This document shows, piece after piece, positions 1-8,385 of a stretch of DNA of 64,000 nt. Origin of the DNA: Streptomyces coacervatus (lineage in GTDB: Bacteria > Actinomycetota > Actinomycetes > Streptomycetales > Streptomycetaceae); the NCBI RefSeq assembly GCF_029223485.1, contig NZ_JARHTP010000029.1, forward strand, positions 1 to 64,000. Direction: 5' to 3'. The notes under the pieces were generated by a model. That model made no database searches. It had not been told where the DNA came from and saw only the letters and a program-made list of their open reading frames with translations. Position 1 is the stretch's first letter. Every line of letters starts with the position of its first letter. The position numbers and the translations under genes are program-made.

Positions 1-99
1 AACTGGAGGATCCTGCGGGACTGCCGCCTGAAGGGCAACGGCGTCCACCAGGCCATGCTCGGCATCGCCCGGCTCCACAACCTGGCCCTCACCGGATAA
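1..99 (+). CDS. C-terminal end of an IS5-type DDE transposase (cut by window start)
   Basis: The first 32 codons read in one open frame to a TAA. The peptide contains NWRILRDCRLKG and ends HNLALTG, which is the usual tail of DDE_Tnp_4-like IS5-family transposases in Streptomyces. Only the region after the third catalytic residue is visible, so activity cannot be judged. The window therefore starts inside an insertion sequence whose right end should lie between about 100 and 159. Confidence 0.7.
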   Translation, partial: NWRILRDCRLKGNGVHQAMLGIARLHNLALTG

Positions 100-159
100 C
101 TCACGCCCCATACGGGACAACCTCTAGGCGGGCCGATCCCGTCGGCTACGTCAGGAACA

Positions 160-879
160 CTATGCGGGCACTTGGGAGGAGGGCTTGTACAGAAGCGACA
201 GCGGCTCCACCCTGTCCGGAGCACTCAGCTCGGTGGCGGTCCGTCCGATGAACCGGGTCAAGGACCGCGCCAGGTGCGGCTGGTCGAAATAGCCCACCCG
301 GTGCACGACGTCCTGCGCCGGCACCCCCTCCTGGATCAGAACCGCGGCCTCGCGAGCACGGTGGATCTGCCGGATGGCACCCCGGGTGAGGCCCGTCGCC
401 GCGACGAAACGCCGCTGGAGGGTCCGCTCGGAGACATCGGGGGCCGCGCCGCCGAGCACCGCAGGCACGATCGGGTCGCAGTCCACGATGCCCTCACGCA
501 CCATGCGCCGCACGAACGCCTCCGCATTGTCGTAATCGGGCACGTGCCAGGCGGAACCCTTCAGCCACACTGAGCGCCGCGTCACGTCGGGGATCTCCGC
601 GCTGACACCCACCAGCCGGCTGATCGGCACGTGAGGCATCGAGGTGCCCAGAGCGAAGCTGATACCGAAGAACGTGGCGTCCCTGGGAACGGGAGCCGGA
701 CAAGCCCTGGGCTCCGGGCCCAGCACCGCCGCCTGCACCTGGCCGTCGTGCTCCCAGAAGACAAGCTCCCAGTGCGACGCCGCGATCGACGTCATCCGGC
801 CAACCTCGATGCTGCGGCTGCGCCATACCCTCTCGATGTACGGCAACTCCGACGGCCGACTCTCGATCTCCAGACCCAA
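160..879 (-). CDS. AraC-family transcriptional regulator
   Basis: A 239-residue protein. The C-terminal third (about residues 150-220) has the two helix-turn-helix units of the AraC family, with SERTLQRRFVAATG and VVHRVGYFDQPHLARSL. The N-terminal 120 residues resemble the sensor part of Streptomyces AraC proteins that open with an RPSxLPYIExVW segment. The frame opens with TTG, and an in-frame TGA lies shortly upstream, so TTG is the best available start. It is a single gene: on the left is an IS end, on the right is a decayed helicase gene on the same strand about 135 bp away. Its target is not evident. Confidence 0.85.
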   Translation of the reverse strand: MGLEIESRPSELPYIERVWRSRSIEVGRMTSIAASHWELVFWEHDGQVQAAVLGPEPRACPAPVPRDATFFGISFALGTSMPHVPISRLVGVSAEIPDVTRRSVWLKGSAWHVPDYDNAEAFVRRMVREGIVDCDPIVPAVLGGAAPDVSERTLQRRFVAATGLTRGAIRQIHRAREAAVLIQEGVPAQDVVHRVGYFDQPHLARSLTRFIGRTATELSAPDRVEPLSLLYKPSSQVPA

Positions 880-1014
880 CCGGATCGCCCCCGTTCACCG
901 CCGCCTGCGCCGCCAGTGTGTCACGTCGCGCGGACGGCCGAAGCTCGTGCGAGATGCGCGGGAGGATCCGCGCGGCTCGGCCCGAACGCGGCCAACGGCC
1001 CGATGCCCCAGGGC

Positions 1015-2486
1015 TCATGCCAAAGCGGGGGTGCCGTCGGGGTGGTCATAGATCCAGGACAAGCCTCCCAGATCAAGGCGCTGGCGGGTGCGGATGACGG
1101 CCACGTAGGCCAAGCGGGCTTCGGTGTCCTCGATGGGGTCCGGTGGTGTTGGGGTGTTGGTCTGGTCGGCGGGGGTGTCATCTTTCGGGCGGGCGAAGTC
1201 GTCCGCGATGAGGACGCGGGGCCATTCGCGTCTTTTGGCTTTGTGGGCGGGGAGACGGTGACCTGGGCGTGTGGTTCGGGGGTGAGTTGGGCGACCGCGG
1301 TGAGGATGGCGTCGGTGCCGTGTGTGTCGACGAGGTTGACCAGGGGCTGCAGGTCGCGGCTGGCCGGGTCGTGGGCCGCGTAGTCCTGCAGGTCTCCCCA
1401 GGAGGGGAAGAGGATGAGTTCGGGGTGGTGGGTGTGGCGGCCTTCTTTCAGGTCGCGGGCTGCGTGGGCCAGGGCTTGGAGGCTGTCTCCTCCCCCGGCC
1501 AGGGCTACTTGATGTCCGGCGGCCATTAGGGTCATGACCTGGGCCATGGCGCCGACGTTGGTGCGGCACAGTACGGCGTCCGGGTGGGTGACGGGGCCGA
1601 GTTCGGTCGGCACGCTGGGGGTGCCGGTCAGGCGGACGGGGGCGTAGGCGAGGTGGAGCCAGCGGTTGGCTTCCGCGGCGAGGTCGGGGCCGAAGCGGAA
1701 GGACTGGGACAGGGCCAGTGGGGTGCCGTCGAAGCCGGTCATGACGTCTTTGGCGCCGCGCCAGTGGTAGATGGCCTGGGCGGAGTCGCCGACCATGACC
1801 AGCTGGGCGTGGTCGCGCTGGGCGAGGAAGACCTGTTCGACGACGGGGTTGGTGTCCTGGGCCTCGTCCAGGAGCAGGAAGTCGGCCTGGATGCCGGGCC
1901 GGGTGAGGGCCCAGATCTTGAGGTAGTGGTCGTGGTCGAAGCGGACGGCGCCGTCGTCGGGGTGCTGCAGGTCGGCCCAGGCTTTGCGGGCGAACGGCAC
2001 GATGTGGGCGGCGAGTTGGTCGTGGAGGTCGGCGACTTCCAGGCCGCGTAGACGGGGAACGTGGTGGGCGGTGATGGCCTCGTCGGCGGTGTGGCAGAAG
2101 CGGGTGACGGTGCGCAGGGTGGCGTTGGAGAGGGCTCTTGGGGTGACCTCTCGCTCTGCGATGTGGAGGGCTTTGGTGATGCCGAGAGCCTGTCCGGTCT
2201 GCCAGGCGGGGCGGCGGGGTGCGTTCAGGCGGCGGGTGTAGCGGTGGCCGACGGCGGCGTAGGCGAGCGCTTGGGCGGTCTTGCACTGCACGGTGTCGGG
2301 AAAGCGGGTGCGGGCGTCCTGGGCGATGGCGCGATTGTAGGCGAGGTAGCGGCCGCGGCGGGTGGTGGTGTGGGCAAGGAGGGCGAAGGTGGTGGTCTTT
2401 CCGGTGCCGGCGACGGCCTGTAGAGCGAGGTGCTGGCCGGCGTGGAAGGCGTCGGCGGCTGCCGTTTGTTCGTCGGTGGGGTTCAC
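1015..2486 (-). pseudogene. UvrD/PcrA-like superfamily I helicase, one apparent frameshift
   Basis: From a GTG at 2486 the protein opens VNPTDEQTAAADAF. Walker A (AVAGTGKTT) is near residue 25, the DEAQD box (LLLDEAQDTNP) near residue 190, and GDSAQAIYHWRGA just after, all typical of UvrD-like ATP-dependent DNA helicases. Near 1250 the frame changes. Upstream ends in ...VTVS, and the expected continuation HKAKRREWPRVLIADDF, then ARLAYVAV and a stop at 1015, lies in another frame. Adding one C to the C-run there restores a protein of about 490 residues. Motif VI reads YVAVIRTRQ where TR is usual. Either a recent pseudogene or a one-base consensus error. Confidence 0.8.
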
Positions 2487-2511
2487 GGGGTGGGTCTTTC
2501 GGGAAGCCGGG

Positions 2512-2945
2512 TCAGTGCGTGCCGACGGCAGCCAGCAGGTAGGCGGGGGTGGTGTGGGCCAGCAGTTGGCGCACCACGCGGTCGAGCCGGTCGGTCTCCT
2601 GCTCGGCGTGCTCGGCCAGAGCCCGGCGCAGGGCCAGTTCCAGGAAGCGCTCGGGGGTCTGGCGGGCACGGTGAGGACGGCGTGCACGGCGGGCGGGAAG
2701 GCGACGTTGAGCAGCACCGTGTGGTCGGCGTCCGGGTAGTGGGTGGTGATCACGTCGATGGGCAGCCGGGTGCCGAGGCGGTGGCGCAGCAGGTGGGCGG
2801 CGCGCTGCGGCGTCTTGGCGGCGACGAGGGCCATCAGGCGGGTGGCGTCGTGGTTGGCGGCGAGCGGCAGCACGCGGGTGGCGCGGTGCAGTGCCGCCGG
2901 GGACAGGGGGCGGGTCAGTGTGATTTCCAGGGCGTGGTGCGGCAC
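2512..2945 (-). pseudogene. Small plasmid/ICE-type protein, frameshifted
   Basis: The first 95 codons (MPHHALEITLTRPLSP... VLLNVAFPPAVHAVLTV) are in one frame. The rest (TPERFLELALRRALAEH... LLAHTTPAYLLAAVGTH, stop at 2512) is in another. One extra C near 2664 would join them into a protein of about 144 residues. The gene overlaps the end of the DUF6083 gene by 31 bp and ends 26 bp before the helicase start, so these formed one transcription unit. The C-terminal half is paralogous to the fragment at about 6960-7110. No function recognised. Confidence 0.6.
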
Positions 2946-3808
2946 TGGTCATCCCCTTCGGTGCGGGCGGGGCGGAGGGTGGGCAGGCGGGTGTGGATGT
3001 GTGCCGCGTGCAGGAGGGGGTCGAAGGGTTCCCAGCAGGCCAGGGCGAGGTCGGCGGCGCCGGGGGCGGTGGCGTGTGCCGGGCAGCGCTGGGTGCGCCA
3101 GCGCAGCTGTTCGCCGTAGGAGAGGTGGCCCAGGCCGTAGACGGCCATCAGGGCATCGGGCAGGGTGAGTTGGCCGTGCTGGGCGGTGGTGGGTAGCAGT
3201 TTCCACATCCCGGCCGGGCCGGGGGCGAGGACGGGGTGGGGGCAGCGGTGGCGGTGGCGGGTCTGGGCGACGCAGCGCAGGTCCTCGAGCCGCTGCTGGG
3301 CGAGGTAGCGGCACAGCAGCAGCTGGACGACGGGGCGGTCGGGTCCCCCGGTCTGGGGAGCGTCGGGCTGCGGGGTAGCCGGTGGAGCGGAGGTGAGGGC
3401 CCCGGAGTCGATCAGGCAGCGGGCGCGGACGGCGAGTTGGCGGCGGATCGCCTCGATACGAGGGCCAGCCTGGCAGGTGGGGATGCGGTGGGGGCAGAGC
3501 ACGGCATGCGGGATGCGGCACCAGGCGCTGTTGTCGCCGTGCGGGTAGGCGATGCCGCCGCTGAGGTGCCAGCGGCAGGCTTCGGGGACGTCTGTGGTGG
3601 CCAGTTCGGCGGGGTGCAGGGCGATGGGCCGCTGGTCGGGGCGCTGGTAGAGGTCGATGCGGCTGCTGCAGTGGCGGCAGCGGCCGGTCTGTCCGGCGCG
3701 CAGCAGGCGGCTGGGGCTGGTGGTGGTCACCCGGAGCGGGCGGGGGTGGTGGGTGGCGCGGGGGCTGCCGTCCCAGTGGCGGCCGTCGGGGGCGGGCGTG
3801 GGGCACAT
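2915..3808 (-). CDS. DUF6083-like protein
   Basis: A protein of 297 residues from ATG 3808. A longer frame reaches 3889, but I prefer the ATG because the conserved part (DGSPRATHHPRPLR) begins just after it. Residues 40-140 carry Cys/His pairs (CRHC, CRWHLSGGIAYPHGD, CRIPHAVLCPH) spaced like a zinc-binding fold. This is the pattern I associate with DUF6083 proteins of Streptomyces. No enzymatic motif is visible. Its position before a small protein and a UvrD-like helicase, and after an XRE regulator, suggests a plasmid or integrative-element block. Function unknown. Confidence 0.65.
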   Translation of the reverse strand: MCPTPAPDGRHWDGSPRATHHPRPLRVTTTSPSRLLRAGQTGRCRHCSSRIDLYQRPDQRPIALHPAELATTDVPEACRWHLSGGIAYPHGDNSAWCRIPHAVLCPHRIPTCQAGPRIEAIRRQLAVRARCLIDSGALTSAPPATPQPDAPQTGGPDRPVVQLLLCRYLAQQRLEDLRCVAQTRHRHRCPHPVLAPGPAGMWKLLPTTAQHGQLTLPDALMAVYGLGHLSYGEQLRWRTQRCPAHATAPGAADLALACWEPFDPLLHAAHIHTRLPTLRPARTEGDDQCRTTPWKSH

Positions 3809-3978
3809 GGCCCGGACCGTGCCAGGCGACACGCAGGTGTGAGCAACGTGTCGAGGGTTTGTTCCACGGCCGACCCAACGAGTCCGCACACGTGAGCCTT
3901 ATCGCGGATGGTTGTTCGAGATCTGATTGCCTGATCGGGTGATTCGTGACGTGGTGCGCACTGGGACGGAACGAGGGT

Positions 3979-4241
3979 TCAGGAAGCGGCCGTGCCGGGC
4001 GGGGTGTGGTCGTCGCACAGGGTGCCCAGGAAGTGCTCGATGGGCACGTCGAAGGTGTGGGCGAGGGTGTGCCAGGGGTGATACTGCCGGTGGTGCGGCC
4101 GTGTTCGAGGTCGATGAGGGTGCGCCGGGCCAGACCGCTGCGGTCGGCGAGTTCGTCGAAGGTCCAGCCGCGTTCGCCTCGCAGGCGCGCCAGCGTCACG
4201 CGCAGCGCGGTGAGGTCGGGGTCGGGCGGCAAGATCGTCAC
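3979..4241 (-). pseudogene. XRE-family DNA-binding protein, frameshifted
   Basis: From GTG 4241 the frame reads LTALRVTLARLRGERGWTF, then DELADRSGLARRTLIDLEHG, a classic Cro/CI helix-turn-helix. After GRTTGSI the expected continuation WHTLAHTFDVPIEHFLGTL lies in another frame, ending at 3979. One additional C in the CCCC run near 4085 restores an 87-residue single-domain regulator. It is the most upstream gene of the minus-strand block and could have controlled it. Confidence 0.75.
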
Positions 4242-4578
4242 CCGACCATCCGACGGTGCAGACCCCTGCCCTGTCAGTGCGGGTTTCTGCACTTTCGCCG
4301 GAGGTGGGAGTACAACGGTCGCGTCCCGAAGCGCCTTCGTGGCACCGGCGGTCACCTCGGTCTCGATGCACCCGGGGCGCGCGGTAGCTACTGGCCAAGG
4401 CCCGCTTCCACCCGATCGAGTCAGCCGTGCGGGACCGCCACCCCCACGTGCCGGGAAAGACGCACTATTTACCCAAAGGATCTTCACTGACTGTGAAGCG
4501 TGTCCATATGATGCGGAGATCAACAGGCCTGACCATGGGGGGACTTGGGCGGGCCTCTCAATTTCGCGTGGGGGATTC
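4242..4578. other. Intergenic region between divergent genes
   Basis: This 337-bp stretch separates the XRE pseudogene (leftward) from a secreted-protein gene (rightward) and must hold both promoters. I see no convincing coding potential. GGGGGA at 4570-4575 is the ribosome binding site for the ATG at 4579. Confidence 0.4.
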
Positions 4579-5427
4579 ATGCGTATACGCGTTGCGGCCG
4601 CCGTCGTTTCCGGTGCCGCCGTTCTGTCCTCGCTCGCTCTTCCGGTGGCCGCCCAGGCGGCGGTACGGACGGGTGCGGAGGCGAAGCTCAGCTCCTTCAC
4701 CTCGCAGTCCGTTCAGCCGAGGGACTCGTTGGGGAACATGAAGTTCTCGCACGCGGTCATCAACGGGGGCAAGGACATCGTCCTCGGCACCACCGGCACG
4801 AAGACCGTCACCGTCACCTACACCGCCACGGACCAGAACGGCGTCACCGTCACCGAGGCCTTCCTGTGGCAGGGCACCGACAGTTCGACCACGGACGGCA
4901 TCACCGGCGGCCTGGGGACGGACGACGATCCCAACTGCACGGAGACGGCGACCCAGGGCACGTACACCTGCAAGGCCGTCTTCAACATCCACCCCGCCAC
5001 CGACATGAAGGACAACGGCGTGGCCGGGACCTGGAAGCTGTTCCTGGGTGGCTGGGACCTGTACGCGAACGCCAGCTACAACGACGACGTCGCCACCGTC
5101 TCGATCAAGGAGGCCTCCACGCTGACCGCCAACGCCACGCCCGAGCCCGTCAAGAAGGGCAAGACCATCACGGTCACGGGCAAACTCGCCCGCGCGAACT
5201 GGTCGACGGGCAAGTTCGCAGGCTATGTGTCCCAGCCCGCGAAGCTGCAGTTCCGCAAGAAGGGCAGCAACACCTACACCACGCTCAAGACGGTCAAGAC
5301 GAACAGCACCGGCGTCCTGAAGACCACCACCAAGGCCACGGTCGACGGTTACTACCGCTACGTCTTCGCCGGCACCGCCACCACCGCCGCATCAACGGCG
5401 CCCGGCGACTTCGTCGACGTCAGGTAA
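4579..5427 (+). CDS. Secreted beta-rich protein
   Basis: A 282-residue protein with a clear Sec signal peptide (MRIRVAAAVV... LPVAAQA, cleavage about residue 28). The mature part is Thr/Ser/Gly/Lys-rich. It has a Cys pair around residues 117-134 (DDPNCTET, GTYTCKA) and a C-terminal immunoglobulin-like region from about residue 175 (TLTANATPEPVKKGKTITV... GYYRYVFAGT). That region resembles the fibronectin/Ig-type repeats common in exported Streptomyces proteins. The ATG is chosen because the signal peptide and ribosome site follow it; the frame extends upstream without coding character. A terminator hairpin follows. Function unknown. Confidence 0.8.
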   Translation: MRIRVAAAVVSGAAVLSSLALPVAAQAAVRTGAEAKLSSFTSQSVQPRDSLGNMKFSHAVINGGKDIVLGTTGTKTVTVTYTATDQNGVTVTEAFLWQGTDSSTTDGITGGLGTDDDPNCTETATQGTYTCKAVFNIHPATDMKDNGVAGTWKLFLGGWDLYANASYNDDVATVSIKEASTLTANATPEPVKKGKTITVTGKLARANWSTGKFAGYVSQPAKLQFRKKGSNTYTTLKTVKTNSTGVLKTTTKATVDGYYRYVFAGTATTAASTAPGDFVDVR

Positions 5428-5446
5428 CCAGTCCGACAGCACCGCC

Positions 5447-5483
5447 GGTGCCGGGTCGCCACGCATCACGGCGCCCCGGCACC
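5447..5483 (+). terminator. Hairpin terminator after the secreted-protein gene
   Basis: GGTGCCGGG is matched by CCCGGCACC 19 bases later, with an inner CGCC/GGCG extension. The hairpin starts 20 bp after the stop codon. There is no T-tract, as usual in Streptomyces. Confidence 0.6.
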
Positions 5484-5774
5484 ACACGATTGGGGCGCCG
5501 ACGGCGTGCACCGCGAGAGCCGGCGAATCCCGTCTTGCCCCTCGCTCCCTGGTGAAGGCCAAGCAGCGGGAGAAGGACCCCGCTCCGGCCTGAGCCAGGG
5601 CGCCGTACCGCTCGCCGCGTCCAAGCCGCTCAGGAAGTCGGCCAGGGCACGGCGTTGCTGTTCCTCGCGTGCAATCTGTTCGGCGAGGCCGTCGCGGTCG
5701 ACGTACGGGTCGACGGCGGCGAGGACCAGGCGCTGGAGTTCGTCGGGTTCGAGGGCTTCGACTTCCCACTGCAC
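5466..5774 (-). pseudogene. Phage/ICE-type small protein fragment
   Basis: The first 48 codons (WEVEALEPDELQRLVLAAVD, then AEQIAREEQQRRALADFL) look like the C-terminal part of a small hypothetical protein frequent in actinobacterial phages and integrative elements. After ADFL the frame runs on to 5466 through the terminator hairpin with no coding character. The likely N-terminal portion upstream is missing. A degraded remnant; the molecular role is unknown. Confidence 0.4.
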
Positions 5775-5789
5775 GGGGTGGTCGATGCC

Positions 5790-6059
5790 GAAGCAAGAAC
5801 ACGGTGGCTCAAGCTCGATCCCGACAGCGGTGTTGAGGGTGCGACCCTGCTCATCTTGGAATGGCTCGGCGAGCAGGGTGTGGGAGCCATGATCCGGATC
5901 GACGCGGAGCGCCTGAGGGAAAGCCTGCCCGCGTGGAGTTCTGCCGCCAGCGGTGGTCCGCTGCCCAGTGGACTGCCGGCTGACGGGGCCGCGGTCGCCG
6001 AATGCATGGGCAGGGCGCTGCTTCGACTGCGCGAGGCCGGGCTGGCCGTTCCGTTCTGA
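5790..6059 (+). pseudogene. Unidentified gene fragment
   Basis: The plus frame ending at 6059 reads plausibly as protein: ATLLILEWLGEQGVGAMIRI, then ESLPAWS and a tail CMGRALLRLREAGLAVPF. The part before about 5790 merges into the antisense fragment without a proper start. I do not recognise the family. It is probably the 3' part of a truncated gene. Confidence 0.3.
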
Positions 6060-6110
6060 AGATCACTGGATCGAATACAGCTTCTCATCCAGTGATCGGC
6101 AACGGATTGG

Positions 6111-6359
6111 TCACGTCGGCACCCCCACGCAGGCCGCGTAGTGGTCGTTCGGCGCGCCGGCGCCGAGGCAGTGGAGGTCGAGGAGAGGTGTGCCGTTCGA
6201 GACGATCAGGCCCTGCTGAGGGGCGTTGACGGTGACCGTGGATGACGAGAAGCCGTCTCCGCCGCTGACGACGGTGTTCGTGTCGGCGGAGGCAACTCCT
6301 ACACTACCGCAAAGAGCGCTGAGGGCGATTGCCGTGATAACCGCGAACTTCCTGGACAA
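6111..6359 (-). CDS. Small secreted protein
   Basis: An 82-residue protein with a signal peptide (MSRKFAVITAIALSALCG... VASA). The mature part is about 57 residues, begins DTNTVVSGGDGF and has two cysteines (DLHC, YAAC) near the C-terminus. GAAGGAAC lies just before the start. It superficially recalls rodlin/chaplin-size cell-wall proteins but lacks the chaplin motif and the rodlin length, so I leave it unnamed. Confidence 0.65.
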   Translation of the reverse strand: MSRKFAVITAIALSALCGSVGVASADTNTVVSGGDGFSSSTVTVNAPQQGLIVSNGTPLLDLHCLGAGAPNDHYAACVGVPT

Positions 6360-6377
6360 TTCGGTTCCTTCCTGAAT

Positions 6378-7110
6378 TCACGCATGTGCACGCTTGCATC
6401 CCAGGCGTGGCCGTGCTCGTTCACCTTCCACCGGGGGCTTCCGGGAGCAGATACAGGGGCACATCCCGAGTCCGGTCTCCTCCACGATGGCCGGTCTGTG
6501 GTGTGCGCGCACGAGGAACACCGCCAACGAGTGAACCCGGCGACTCGCAGGCCAGCTGCGAGGACAGGCGGCGGGCATCGGCGGCGTGTGCGGCAGGACG
6601 CCTTCGTTGGCCAGCCGGTACATGACCTGCCGAAGCGTCACCTTGAGCGGGGCGTATCCCTCAATGATCTTCCTTGCCCGGTCCACCACGGCCGCCCACC
6701 GGATCCGCTCACACGTGGGCGCAACGTCCCAGAGCTGCACGGAACCAGCAGAGGCCGCCACCGTCAGGGTGCGGCCGTCGTGGGAGAAGGCCAGGGCGGA
6801 CACCGGGCCGGTGGTGTCCGCCCCGGCACCGGACAGGGAGCCGTCCAGCACACCGAGGCGCGTATGCGACTGCCCGCCCCAGAGGGTGACCCGGCCCATG
6901 GCGTCGCCGACGGCCAGACGGGTGCCGTCGGGACTGAAGGCCCCGACGTTGATCTGCACTGGGGGTTCTTCATGCCCGACGGCGGACAGCAGGTGCGCGG
7001 GGCTGGTGCGGGCCGCCAGCCGGCGCACCATGCCGTCGAGGCGGCCGGGTCCTGGCCGGCGCACTCGGCCAGGACCCGGCACAGAGCCAGTTCCGCGAAG
7101 CAGTCAGGGG
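6378..7110 (-). pseudogene. Mosaic of plasmid-type protein, WD-like repeats and a third fragment
   Basis: Read on the minus strand, the segment begins FAELALCRVLAECAGQDP. It shifts frame near 7050 to RLDGMVRRLAARTSPAHLL, which matches the C-terminus of the small protein at 2512-2945. It continues in frame into two WD-repeat-like blocks (VGAFSPDGTRLAVGD... VTLWGG; ALAFSHDGRTLTVAASAG... LWDV). Then follows WAAVVDRARKIIEGYAPLKV/TLRQVMYRLANEGVLPHT, a segment known from actinobacterial ICE proteins, and finally nonsense to 6378. Three unrelated gene pieces are thus fused. It starts six bases past the P450 stop. Not expected to be functional. Confidence 0.55.
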
Positions 7111-7115
7111 CCCGG

Positions 7116-8360
7116 TCAAGCCGTTCCGAGCGTCACGTCCATACGGGCGAAACCCCGAGTCACCAGCTGGTCCCGGAAGCTCGGCGGACCGGCCAGCGCC
7201 AGGCAGGGGAAGCGCCGCAGCAGGATCGGGACGGCGACCTCGACCTGCATCCTCGCGAAGGCGGCCCCCAGGCAGTAGTGCGGGCCCAGCCCGAAGGAAA
7301 GCGGCCGGCTGTCCCGCCGGGTGACGTCGAACACGGCAGGATCAGGGAAGCGGCGCGGGTCACGGTTGGCGGCGGCCAGGACCAGCAGCACCCTGCTGCC
7401 TGCGGCAACCCGATGGCCGTAGAAGTCGATGTCCGTGCAGGCGGCGCGGGTCAGCACATGATTCGGCGGATCGTGGCGCAAAGTCTCAGTGACGAAGGCA
7501 GCGACGAGACCGTCGTCAGTGGCCAACTCCCGGGCCACTGCAGGGTGCTCCACTGCACGACGCACCACGCTGCCGATCAGATCGCTGGGACTCTGCACAC
7601 CCGCAATGAGGAACATCACCAGACTGGCGATGAGTTCCTCTTCACTCAGCGCCCCGGCCGCATCCCGGTCCCGCACCATCACACTCACCAGATCCTCACC
7701 CAGCCGGCGCCGACGCTCGCGCACCAGGCTCCCGAGATAGGCGACCAGAACATCCATCCCCGAATCGGCAGCCGCCAGCTCACCGCGATCAAAGACCGGC
7801 TCGAAGGCGGTCGTGGTCGCGGTGATCGCGGTACGCAGTGCCATCCGGTCTGCCTCGGGGATGCCGAGCAGCTCTCCGCTGACGGTGATCGGTACGCGGG
7901 TGGCGAAGGCCTCGACCAGGTCGAGCGGGCCGTCTTCGGCGAGGGTGGCCAGCCGGGCCGTCCACCGCTCGGCGGCCCTGGCCGCCAGGTGCCGGTGCTC
8001 GGCGACCTGGCGGGGCGCGTAGGCCCAGCCGGCGAAGCGGCGCATGCGTTCGTGGTCGGGTGAGTTGCTGAACATCATGATCTTTGTGAAGCACTGCCAG
8101 GACGAGTGGTCGATCATGCCGGTCGTCCGGTGCACGTCGGCGTCGGTGACCAGGAGACGGGGATCGCGCAGGGCGGTGCAGACCTCGTCGTAGCCGAGGA
8201 CGAGTGTCCCGGAGGGGCCCAGGGGGATCACCGGGCCGAGGTCCCACAGTGCGTCGTACAGGGGGTAGGGGTTGTGTTTCCCGGCCGGTGTGAAGAGCTC
8301 CGAGAGGGCCTCGGCCGGTCCCATGACCGGCTCGGTCAGCTGGTGGTCTGTCGACGGCAT
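7116..8360 (-). CDS. Cytochrome P450, last gene of the polyyne-like operon
   Basis: A 414-residue bacterial class I P450. It has the heme-ligand loop FGLGPHYCLGAAFAR near residue 350 and the K-helix ExxR (ETLRHDPPN). The I-helix reads FLIAGVQSPSDL where A-G-x-D/E-T-T is usual, so the acid-alcohol pair is Q-S. ATG 8360 begins 25 bp after the desaturase stop, so it is the distal gene of the five upstream genes. By analogy with CayG of the caryoynencin cluster it could oxidise the unsaturated fatty chain; this is inferred from context. No ferredoxin gene is adjacent. Confidence 0.92.
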   Translation of the reverse strand: MPSTDHQLTEPVMGPAEALSELFTPAGKHNPYPLYDALWDLGPVIPLGPSGTLVLGYDEVCTALRDPRLLVTDADVHRTTGMIDHSSWQCFTKIMMFSNSPDHERMRRFAGWAYAPRQVAEHRHLAARAAERWTARLATLAEDGPLDLVEAFATRVPITVSGELLGIPEADRMALRTAITATTTAFEPVFDRGELAAADSGMDVLVAYLGSLVRERRRRLGEDLVSVMVRDRDAAGALSEEELIASLVMFLIAGVQSPSDLIGSVVRRAVEHPAVARELATDDGLVAAFVTETLRHDPPNHVLTRAACTDIDFYGHRVAAGSRVLLVLAAANRDPRRFPDPAVFDVTRRDSRPLSFGLGPHYCLGAAFARMQVEVAVPILLRRFPCLALAGPPSFRDQLVTRGFARMDVTLGTA

Positions 8361-8385
8361 GACGTTGCCTCCAACAAGGCTTCTT

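Noticed and set aside
2949..4700. Long minus-strand frame of 583 codons across several genes
   Set aside because: It only contains the N-terminal XRE segment in frame; the rest is Pro/Arg-rich shadow of the DUF6083 gene.
6111..6359. Small secreted protein as a chaplin or rodlin
   Set aside because: It lacks the chaplin hydrophobic repeat and Cys spacing, and is too short for rodlin.
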